A DNA stretch of 5,691 nucleotides. Source: Alkalinema sp. CAN_BIN05 (lineage in GTDB: Bacteria > Cyanobacteriota > Cyanobacteriia > Leptolyngbyales > Leptolyngbyaceae). Within the stretch, counting starts at the first letter, position 1; each line of letters begins with the position of its first letter. Shown here one piece after another: positions 1-5,691 of the stretch. Under the pieces are notes generated by a model. The model saw only the letters and a program-made list of their open reading frames with translations, was not told the DNA's origin and did not search any database. Position numbers and translations under genes: made by a program. The DNA lies in assembly GCA_026786325.1 (NCBI GenBank), contig JAJAYH010000079.1, positions 1-5,691 on the forward strand, written 5' to 3'.

Positions 1-2
1 AC

Positions 3-1244
3 CCTGAACCGATCGGAATCGCACCCTTGATGACCGAACTGGCGGAGGGACTGGTCCGCCAAGGACACCAAGTCCGGGTCGTAACTGGAATGCCTAACTA
101 TCCTCAACGTCAGGTTTACGACGACTATAAAGGCAAGCTCTACCTGACCGAAACCCACAACGGCGTGATCATTCAGCGCAGTTTTATTTGGGTCAAGCCT
201 AAGCCAACCCTAATCGATCGGCTTTTACTAGACGGCAGTTTTGTTGTTTCCAGCTTTTTCCAAGCCCTACGTGGATGGCGGCCCGACGTGATTCTGTTGA
301 CGGTACCGCCCCTCCCCGGATGTCTCCCGGCTGCATTACTTGGCTTAATCTACAATTGCCCGATCGTGTTGAATGTCCAGGATATTCTCCCTGAAGCCGC
401 GATTCACGTAGGGTTGCTAAAAAGTAAGACGATGATTCGCATTTTGGAAAGCCTAGAGCATTTCTCCTATCGCACCGCCCACACCATCAGTGTTATTGCT
501 GATGGCTTCGTGGATAATCTCGTCAACAAAGGTGTTCCTGCCAGCAAAATCACCTGCATCCCCAACTGGGTAAATACTCAATTTATTCGGCCCCTTCCCA
601 AGGAAAATAATGCCTTCCGCAAAGCCCACGGACTTGAGGGAAAATTTGTCGTCATGTACTCCGGCAATATCGCTCTGACCCAAGGTCTAGAAACCGTGGT
701 CGAAGCCGCCGCCCTCCTGTCTGACCGTCCTGAAATTGCTTTTGTCATTGTTGGAGAAGCCAGTGCAATAGCAAAACTAAAAGACTACTGCACCACTTGC
801 GGAGCCACTAACGTTCAGCTTTTGACATTCCAACCCCGAGAAAAACTCCCCGAAATGCTAGCGGCGGCTGACGTTGGCCTAATTGTACAAAAACACAATG
901 TTGTATCATTCAATATGCCATCAAAAACCCAACTCTTATTGTCGAGTGGTCGGGCGATTATCGCCTCGGTTCCCAGTACGGGCAGTGCCGCTAAAGCAAT
1001 TGAGAAAAGTCGCGGTGGAATAGTCGTCGCTCCGGAAAATCCTGAAGCCCTTGCCGCTGCAATTTTGAAGCTTTCAAATGATCCTGAACTGGCCAATCAC
1101 TATGGCGACCAAGGCCGTCAACATGCATTGGAGTGCTACTCTTTTGAACAAGCTCTAATTCGATACGAAAAACTTTTCTATGCGGTAACATCCACAGGTA
1201 AGCGTCCGATTTATACACTTCGTCCAGAAGAATTCAGAAGTTAA
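3..1244 (+). CDS. WcaI/WbuB-like GT4 glycosyltransferase, 5' end cut off by the window
   Basis: A retaining GT-B glycosyltransferase that probably moves a sugar from a nucleotide-sugar donor to a lipid-linked or surface-glycan acceptor at the cytoplasmic side of the inner membrane. The frame is open to the first base and reads PEPIGIAPLMTELAEGL, the N-terminal glycine-rich loop of WcaI/WbuB-type enzymes. A TTG at 27 falls inside this motif, so the true start lies upstream, perhaps 10-20 codons away. Counting residues from that TTG, the N-terminal Rossmann domain includes VTGMPNYP (19-26) and VQDILPEAA (117-125). The C-terminal donor-binding domain begins near VVMYSGN (208-214), with FVIVGEAS (239-246) and NMPSK (296-300). 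The classical GT4 EX7E motif is not seen; this subfamily carries the PSK-type segment instead. GC content is clearly higher than in the next gene. Family assignment is strong; donor and acceptor are unknown, so I give no symbol. Confidence 0.9.
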   Translation, partial: PEPIGIAPLMTELAEGLVRQGHQVRVVTGMPNYPQRQVYDDYKGKLYLTETHNGVIIQRSFIWVKPKPTLIDRLLLDGSFVVSSFFQALRGWRPDVILLTVPPLPGCLPAALLGLIYNCPIVLNVQDILPEAAIHVGLLKSKTMIRILESLEHFSYRTAHTISVIADGFVDNLVNKGVPASKITCIPNWVNTQFIRPLPKENNAFRKAHGLEGKFVVMYSGNIALTQGLETVVEAAALLSDRPEIAFVIVGEASAIAKLKDYCTTCGATNVQLLTFQPREKLPEMLAAADVGLIVQKHNVVSFNMPSKTQLLLSSGRAIIASVPSTGSAAKAIEKSRGGIVVAPENPEALAAAILKLSNDPELANHYGDQGRQHALECYSFEQALIRYEKLFYAVTSTGKRPIYTLRPEEFRS

Positions 1245-1269
1245 CTCGATCGCGGCATTATTTCAATAC

Positions 1270-1295
1270 ATCATTTGGAAATGATAATCATAAAA
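1270..1295. promoter_or_regulatory. Overlapping palindromes resembling a Fur box, upstream of the GT2 gene
   Basis: Two inverted repeats share a half-site. ATCATTT-GG-AAATGAT (1270-1285) is perfect with a 2-base centre, and ATGAT-A-ATCAT (1281-1291) is perfect with a 1-base centre. Aligned without gaps, bases 1277-1295 match 14 of 19 positions of the E. coli Fur consensus, including all 11 central positions 5-15. The site lies about 100 bases before the GT2 start in an AT-rich gap. A TTGACT at 1322-1327 could be a -35 element, but no good -10 hexamer sits at 16-18 bases spacing, so I do not call a promoter. An operator for a dimeric repressor is plausible; a chance AT-rich palindrome is the alternative. 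Confidence 0.35.
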
Positions 1296-1388
1296 AAATT
1301 AAACCAAGTTTATCAAAACAATTGACTTGTTTTTTATCAGTAAATTACTCCATTATGCTAAATCTTTATTTTACCTGTCAAATCCACC

Positions 1389-2324
1389 ATGCTTTCAAAA
1401 CTTCCCGTTTCTATTCTTATTCCAGCCCGCAACGAAGAGGCTAATCTGACGGCTTGTTTGGAGAGTGTTGCTCGTGCTGATCAGGTATTTGTAGTAGATT
1501 CACAATCGATCGATCGTAGTATCGAAATCTCGAAACAGCATGGCGCAACTGTTGTCCAGTTTGAGTTTAATGGTCGCCATCCTAAAAAGAAAAATTGGTC
1601 TCTCGAAAATCTTCCCTTTCGCAATGAATGGATCTTGATTGTAGATTGCGATGAACGTATTACGCCCCAACTTTGGAATGAGATTGAAGTCGCAATTAAA
1701 AATCCTGAATTTCAAGGATATTTTCTAAACAGAAAGATGTTTTTCCTAGGGAAATGGATTCGATTTGGTGGAAAATATCCTGACTGGAATCTGCGTTTAT
1801 TTAAGCATTCAGTCGGGCGCTATGAGAACCTTGGAACTGAAGGAATGCGGAATACGGGTGATAATGAAGTCCATGAACATGTCATCTTGAATGGGAAAGT
1901 CGGCTATCTCAAAGAAGATATGCTACATATTGATTTTCGTGACATTTATCGATGGCTAGAACGCCATAATCGCTACTCAAATTGGGAGGCCCAAGTTTAT
2001 TACAATATCCTTCGCGGAAAAGGGGAGAATGGCACAATTGGCGCTAATCTCTTTGGCAATAGTGTCCAACGTAAACGCTTCTTGAAACGGATTTGGGTTC
2101 ATTTGCCTTTTAGGCCATCGCTGAGGTTTGTTTTGTTTTACTTCCTACGTTTAGGCTTCCTTGATGGAAAAGCCGGCTATATCTATGGTCGGTTGCTTAG
2201 CCAATACGAATTTAACATTGGCGTGAAGCTCTTGGAAATTGATCAATTCAATGGCGTTCTGAATCAACAGGTGATTTTGGACGATCGGATGACCACTCCT
2301 CACGTTAGTCAAACGGAAGGTTAA
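1389..2324 (+). CDS. GT2 glycosyltransferase, WaaE/KdtX-like
   Basis: A 311-residue GT-A fold glycosyltransferase predicted to add a sugar to a surface polysaccharide or lipopolysaccharide core in the cytoplasm. The ATG at 1389 places the first beta strand VSILIPARNEE at residues 7-17, as expected for GT2, so this start fits although no Shine-Dalgarno sequence precedes it. VDSQSIDRS (36-44) contains the conserved early aspartate, and VDCDERI (85-91) is the DXD metal and nucleotide-sugar motif. GGKYPDWNLRLFK (127-139), VHEHV (161-165) and a C-terminal hydrophobic stretch near 243-257 followed by FLDGKAG are typical of the WaaE/KdtX subgroup. Enteric WaaE glucosylates a heptose in the LPS core; cyanobacterial LPS generally lacks that heptose core, so the acceptor here is probably different. 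The gene is AT-richer than the upstream glycosyltransferase gene (28% and 38% GC in two sampled 60-base rows) and lies 5 bases before the acetyltransferase gene. Confidence 0.9.
   Translation: MLSKLPVSILIPARNEEANLTACLESVARADQVFVVDSQSIDRSIEISKQHGATVVQFEFNGRHPKKKNWSLENLPFRNEWILIVDCDERITPQLWNEIEVAIKNPEFQGYFLNRKMFFLGKWIRFGGKYPDWNLRLFKHSVGRYENLGTEGMRNTGDNEVHEHVILNGKVGYLKEDMLHIDFRDIYRWLERHNRYSNWEAQVYYNILRGKGENGTIGANLFGNSVQRKRFLKRIWVHLPFRPSLRFVLFYFLRLGFLDGKAGYIYGRLLSQYEFNIGVKLLEIDQFNGVLNQQVILDDRMTTPHVSQTEG
2315..2320 (+). promoter_or_regulatory. Ribosome binding site for the acetyltransferase gene
   Basis: GGAAGG ends 9 bases before the ATG at 2330 and overlaps the last codons of the GT2 gene. It is the only recognisable Shine-Dalgarno-like sequence at a start in this window and supports the ATG that gives the long N-terminus, as well as translation from a shared message. 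Confidence 0.45.
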
Positions 2325-2329
2325 TTATT

Positions 2330-2989
2330 ATGCGATCGAGCCTCCCACAACCAATCGATCTGACATCTCATATCGAGTTCGATGCGGAATTCAAAACTGA
2401 GTTCAAATTAGACGCAACACCAAGGTTCGATCTGAGGAGTTATGACCAATCTGACTTCAATCGAGGACGATCGGGTGGATTTATTCTGTGGTGGTGGTTG
2501 GTGCAGGCAATCGTATTTCCCTTGACTCTACATTCTATGAGTGGAGTGCGGGCCAATGTATTGCGATGGTTTGGGGCAAAAATTGGGGACGGCGTAATTA
2601 TTCGCCCAACGGCACGGTTTACTTATCCATGGAAAGTTGAAATTGGTGATTGGAGCTGGATTGGGGATGATGTTGTCTTTTATAGCCTCGATCGGATTGT
2701 GGTTGGAAATCACGCTGTTATTTCTCAGAAGAGCTACCTTTGCACCGGGAGCCATGATTTTCGCACCCCAAGTTTTGATTTAAGAACAGGCGTAATTCAA
2801 ATTGGTAACGGCGTTTGGATTGCGGCGGATTGCTTCATTGGGCCAGACGTGACGATCGGCTCTAATACCGTGGTCGGGATTAGAAGTACGGTTCTAAAAT
2901 CATTGGCCAGCGATAAAGTTTGTTGGGGAAATCCTTGTGAAGCTAGGTCCGAGCGGTCCGACACCCCAATTAAGACTGGTCAGAATTAA
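2330..2989 (+). CDS. wcaF: WcaF-type exopolysaccharide O-acetyltransferase
   Basis: A 219-residue hexapeptide-repeat acetyltransferase predicted to transfer acetyl from acetyl-CoA to a sugar of the exopolysaccharide or its lipid-linked precursor. After a variable N-terminus, LRSYDQSDFNRGR (35-47) and the tryptophan-rich hydrophobic segment ILWWWLVQAIVF (52-63) match the opening of WcaF proteins; the segment may touch the membrane. GAKIGDGVIIRP (82-93) begins the left-handed beta-helix. TYPWKVEIGDWSWIGDDV (98-115) and SYLCTGSHD (135-143) are family hallmarks, with H142 the likely catalytic base. IGNGVWIAADCFIGPDVTIG (158-177) is the second block of turns, and WGNPCEA (199-205) is the usual exit motif. 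Residues 1-34 are an acidic/basic extension beyond the usual start; no in-frame ATG, GTG or TTG lies between ATG 2330 and the conserved core. It follows the GT2 gene after 5 bases, so the two form an operon. The symbol indicates the family, not proven colanic acid synthesis. Confidence 0.9.
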   Translation: MRSSLPQPIDLTSHIEFDAEFKTEFKLDATPRFDLRSYDQSDFNRGRSGGFILWWWLVQAIVFPLTLHSMSGVRANVLRWFGAKIGDGVIIRPTARFTYPWKVEIGDWSWIGDDVVFYSLDRIVVGNHAVISQKSYLCTGSHDFRTPSFDLRTGVIQIGNGVWIAADCFIGPDVTIGSNTVVGIRSTVLKSLASDKVCWGNPCEARSERSDTPIKTGQN

Positions 2990-2994
2990 TAAAA

Positions 2995-3024
2995 TGTTCG
3001 ATTTTCTAGGGTAAATTGTTCGAT
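2995..3024 (+). repeat. Paired direct repeat TGTTCGAT in the gap before uvrA
   Basis: TGTTCGAT occurs at 2995-3002 and 3017-3024, start to start 22 bases apart, about two helical turns. Both copies are preceded by an A-tract and followed by T-rich DNA. They lie in the 109-base gap between the acetyltransferase stop and uvrA, where uvrA control elements could sit. No clear -35/-10 pair, LexA-type GAAC-N4-GTTC palindrome or strong terminator was found in the gap. The same octamer also appears by chance at 5677-5684 inside uvrA, so a regulatory role is weakly supported. Confidence 0.3.
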
Positions 3025-3098
3025 CTTTTGATTGATTGATATCCATAGGTTCAGTTGGGGCGTTAGAATCAATAAGCCCTTTTTCCAATTGTTCCGAA

Positions 3099-5691
3099 AT
3101 GGCAAAACGTTCTAGCAAATCCTCCACAAACGATACCGCTGACGTTTTGAGCGATCGTCCCATAGATGCGATCACCCCGGCCGTCACCGGATCTCGCCAC
3201 AATCCCTCCAATACCATTCGGATTCGGGGCGCGAGACAACACAACCTCAAAAATATTGATCTCGAAATTCCCCGCGACAAAATGATCGTCTTCACGGGCG
3301 TATCTGGTTCGGGAAAATCGTCCTTGGCCTTTGATACCATTTTTGCGGAAGGTCAGCGGCGCTATGTTGAGTCTCTGAGCGCCTATGCACGGCAATTCCT
3401 CGGTCAGGTGGATAAGCCCGATGTGGATGCTATTGAGGGATTGAGTCCGGCCATCTCCATTGACCAAAAATCAACCTCTCACAACCCACGCTCCACCGTC
3501 GGCACCGTCACCGAAATTTACGATTATTTGCGTCTGTTGTTTGGCCGTGCGGGTGAACCCCATTGTCCAGAGTGCGATCGGGCCATTGCTCCCCAATCGA
3601 TCGATCAAATGTGCGACAAAATAATGGATCTGCCGGATAAAACCCGTTTCCAAGTTCTTGCGCCTGTGGTTCGGGGTAAAAAAGGGACGCATAAAAAAAC
3701 AATCTCTAGCATCGCCGCTGAAGGGTTTGCGCGGGTGCGGATTGATGGAGAAGTTCGCGAGTTGAATGATTCGATCGAGCTGGATAAAAACAAGTTTCAC
3801 GACATTGAAATTGTGGTCGATCGGCTGGTGAAAAAAGATGACATGCAGGAGCGCTTGGTTGATTCATTGAGCACTTGTTTGAAGCATTCCAATGGCATCG
3901 CAATGATCAGCATTGTCCATCCTGAACCTAAAGAAGGTGAACAAGATCCAAGCCAGGAACCAGTAGAAAAGATTGCGGATCTTGTATTTTCCGAGAACTT
4001 TGCTTGCCCAGAACACGGGGCCGTGATGGATGAATTGTCGCCGCGATTATTTTCATTCAATTCACCTTATGGTGCTTGTCCTGATTGTCATGGATTGGGG
4101 AGTCTTCGTAAGTTTTCGCCAGATTTGATCATTCCAAATCCAGCGCTTCCGATATATGCCGCGATCGCACCTTGGTCTGACAAAGACAATACCTACTATT
4201 TATCATTGTTGTGTAGTGTTGCAGAAGCCTATAGTTTTGACATTAAAACGCCTTGGGAAAATCTGCGTGACGACCAAAAGGAGATTGTTTTGTATGGTTC
4301 CCCAGAACCGATTTGGATTGAAACCGACTCACGTTATCGAGACACCAAAGGCTACAACCGTCGCTATGAAGGCGCATTACCGATGCTGGAGCGACAGTAT
4401 CAAGAATCCTCATCTGATTTACAAAAACAAAAACTTGAACAATATCTCATTGATCAACCCTGTGAATCTTGTAATGGATTTCGTCTCAAACCTGAATCTT
4501 TAGCCGTTCAAGTTGGACAGTTTCGTATTCAAGATTTGACCAGTGTTTCAATTAGAGATTGCTTGACTCGAATTGGCGAGATGAATCTGACTCCAAAGCA
4601 GGCCAAGATTGCAGATTTGGTTTTAAAAGAAATCAAAGCACGACTGAGCTTTTTGCTAGATGTTGGGTTAGATTATCTGACGCTCGATCGTCCGGCCATG
4701 ACACTTTCGGGCGGCGAGGCCCAACGAATTCGGTTGGCGACGCAGATTGGGTCGGGGTTGACGGGCGTGCTGTATGTGTTGGATGAACCGAGTATTGGAC
4801 TACATCAACGGGACAATACTCGACTGCTCGCGACGCTGACGAAATTGCGCGATTTGGGGAATACATTGGTTGTGGTGGAGCATGATGAAGAGACTATGCG
4901 AGCGGCAGATTTCATTGTGGATATTGGTCCCGGAGCGGGCGTGCATGGTGGCCGGATTGTTTCACAGGGAAGTTTGCAGAATCTGCTAGATGCTGAAGAG
5001 TCGCTGACAGGAGCCTATCTATCTGGGAGACTGAAGATTGACACTCCAGCCAAACGACGGGAGGGAAATGGCCGATCGATTTCAGTGAAAAATGCTTATC
5101 GAAATAATCTTCAAGGCATTGACGTTGATATTCCACTGGGTGAATTAGTTTGTATTACGGGTGTTTCTGGATCGGGTAAATCTACCTTAGTGAATGATTT
5201 GCTTCATCCCGCCATTCAGCATCACTTTGGTCGTAAGGTGCCATTTCCAAAAGCCGTTGATCAAATCATTGGGTTGGATACATTAGACAAAGCGATCGTA
5301 ATTGATCAATCCCCGATCGGACGAACTCCCCGATCGAATCCCGCGACTTATACCGGAATATTTGATGTAATTCGTGAAGTGTTTTCAACCACGATCGAAG
5401 CCAAAGCGCGAGGGTATAAACCGGGCCAGTTCTCGTTTAACGTCAAAGGTGGACGCTGTGAATCTTGTGCGGGACAAGGTGTAAATGTAATTGAAATGAA
5501 CTTCTTGCCAGATGTGTATGTGCAATGTGAAGTATGCAAAGGCAAACGATATAACCGCGAAACATTGCAGGTGAAATTTAAAGAAAAATCGATCGCCGAT
5601 GTATTAGATATGACGGTCGAAGTGGCCTGTGAATTTTTTCAAAATATTCCCCAAGCGCATGTTCGATTGAAAACATTGTTCGATGTTGGCC
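3099..5691 (+). CDS. uvrA: Excinuclease ABC subunit A, 3' end cut off by the window
   Basis: The dimeric ATPase that finds bulky DNA lesions and loads UvrB in nucleotide excision repair. The frame is open from ATG 3099 through the last base (864 codons plus one base). Residues 1-39 are a polar Ser/Thr-rich extension; IRIRGARQHNLKNIDLEIPR (40-59) begins the conserved protein. Walker A 1 is GVSGSGKS at 67-74. The UvrB-binding domain should span about 175-295. Zinc finger 1 is C303-X2-H306-X20-C327-X2-C330, with His in place of the second Cys of the E. coli protein. The damage-contact insertion domain follows at about 340-450. ABC signature LSGGEAQ is at 536-542 and Walker B VLDEPS ends near D562/E563. 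Walker A 2 is GVSGSGKS at 688-695, and zinc finger 2 is C787-X2-C790-X19-C810-X2-C813. The second signature and Walker B lie beyond the window. No Shine-Dalgarno sequence precedes the start; an in-frame TTG at 3036 is less likely. Confidence 0.97.
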   Translation, partial: MAKRSSKSSTNDTADVLSDRPIDAITPAVTGSRHNPSNTIRIRGARQHNLKNIDLEIPRDKMIVFTGVSGSGKSSLAFDTIFAEGQRRYVESLSAYARQFLGQVDKPDVDAIEGLSPAISIDQKSTSHNPRSTVGTVTEIYDYLRLLFGRAGEPHCPECDRAIAPQSIDQMCDKIMDLPDKTRFQVLAPVVRGKKGTHKKTISSIAAEGFARVRIDGEVRELNDSIELDKNKFHDIEIVVDRLVKKDDMQERLVDSLSTCLKHSNGIAMISIVHPEPKEGEQDPSQEPVEKIADLVFSENFACPEHGAVMDELSPRLFSFNSPYGACPDCHGLGSLRKFSPDLIIPNPALPIYAAIAPWSDKDNTYYLSLLCSVAEAYSFDIKTPWENLRDDQKEIVLYGSPEPIWIETDSRYRDTKGYNRRYEGALPMLERQYQESSSDLQKQKLEQYLIDQPCESCNGFRLKPESLAVQVGQFRIQDLTSVSIRDCLTRIGEMNLTPKQAKIADLVLKEIKARLSFLLDVGLDYLTLDRPAMTLSGGEAQRIRLATQIGSGLTGVLYVLDEPSIGLHQRDNTRLLATLTKLRDLGNTLVVVEHDEETMRAADFIVDIGPGAGVHGGRIVSQGSLQNLLDAEESLTGAYLSGRLKIDTPAKRREGNGRSISVKNAYRNNLQGIDVDIPLGELVCITGVSGSGKSTLVNDLLHPAIQHHFGRKVPFPKAVDQIIGLDTLDKAIVIDQSPIGRTPRSNPATYTGIFDVIREVFSTTIEAKARGYKPGQFSFNVKGGRCESCAGQGVNVIEMNFLPDVYVQCEVCKGKRYNRETLQVKFKEKSIADVLDMTVEVACEFFQNIPQAHVRLKTLFDVG
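4161..4168. repeat. Complete HIP1 octamer GCGATCGC
   Basis: The only full-length highly iterated palindrome in the window, inside uvrA where it encodes part of AAIAPW in the insertion domain. HIP1 is a genome-wide repeat characteristic of many cyanobacteria. It supports the taxonomic assignment; no function at this position is implied. Confidence 0.8.

Noticed and set aside
27..29. TTG as the start codon of the GT4 gene
   Set aside because: The same frame continues upstream to the window edge with PEPIGIAP, part of the conserved N-terminal loop, so the real start is outside the window.
1322..1359. Promoter for the GT2 gene with TTGACT as -35
   Set aside because: No acceptable -10 hexamer at 16-18 bases; the best TATNNT-like word, TATGCT at 1354-1359, is 26 bases away.
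2946..2961. Direct repeat GGTCCGA-GC-GGTCCGA near the end of wcaF
   Set aside because: A single short duplication inside coding sequence, best explained by chance; no att site or insertion boundary signs around it.
3055..3088. Possible terminator hairpin with a T-tract just before uvrA
   Set aside because: The stem is only GGGC/GCCC (plus one possible G-T pair) around a 14-base loop, or TTGG/CCAA with a large bulge; too weak to call and only 10-40 bases before the uvrA start.
2900..3340. Minus-strand open frame of 146 codons across the start of uvrA
   Set aside because: It runs antisense to the conserved 5' end of uvrA and the end of wcaF, resembles no family I know, and has no start signal.
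3471..3800. Minus-strand open frame of 109 codons inside uvrA
   Set aside because: It is a shadow of the UvrB-binding region of uvrA with no recognisable protein features.
4156..4503. Plus-strand open frame of 115 codons inside uvrA
   Set aside because: It overlaps the insertion domain and following region of uvrA in another frame; the uvrA frame is conserved throughout and this one is not.

Overview
The window looks like chromosomal DNA from a cyanobacterium. The palindromic hexamer CGATCG, core of the cyanobacterial HIP1 repeat, occurs 24 times by eye in 5.7 kb, where roughly one or two would be expected by chance. One copy is the complete HIP1 octamer GCGATCGC. Several starts lack a Shine-Dalgarno sequence, which is also common in cyanobacteria. 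I cannot name the genus from the sequence.

All genes found are on the + strand. Bases 1-2989 hold a cell-surface polysaccharide module of three genes: a 5'-truncated GT4 glycosyltransferase of the WcaI/WbuB type, a GT2 glycosyltransferase of the WaaE/KdtX type, and a WcaF-type left-handed beta-helix O-acetyltransferase. The GT4 and GT2 genes are separated by 144 AT-rich bases that carry overlapping palindromes resembling a Fur box. The GT2 and acetyltransferase genes are only 5 bases apart and are almost certainly co-transcribed.

After a 109-base gap, uvrA starts at 3099 and stays open to the last base. It encodes the damage-recognition ATPase of nucleotide excision repair. The window has 864 of its codons and ends just before the second ABC signature and second Walker B motif, so roughly 120 residues are missing.

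The two glycosyltransferases would act at the cytoplasmic face of the inner membrane, adding sugars to a growing lipid-linked or surface glycan that WcaF would O-acetylate. uvrA is functionally unrelated and appears to be only a neighbour. I found no tRNA, rRNA, CRISPR array, insertion sequence or clear terminator, and no convincing new multi-gene system. The points most worth checking are the near-absence of complete HIP1 octamers despite many CGATCG cores, the Fur-like operator, the Cys-to-His change in UvrA zinc finger 1, and the low GC of the GT2 gene.
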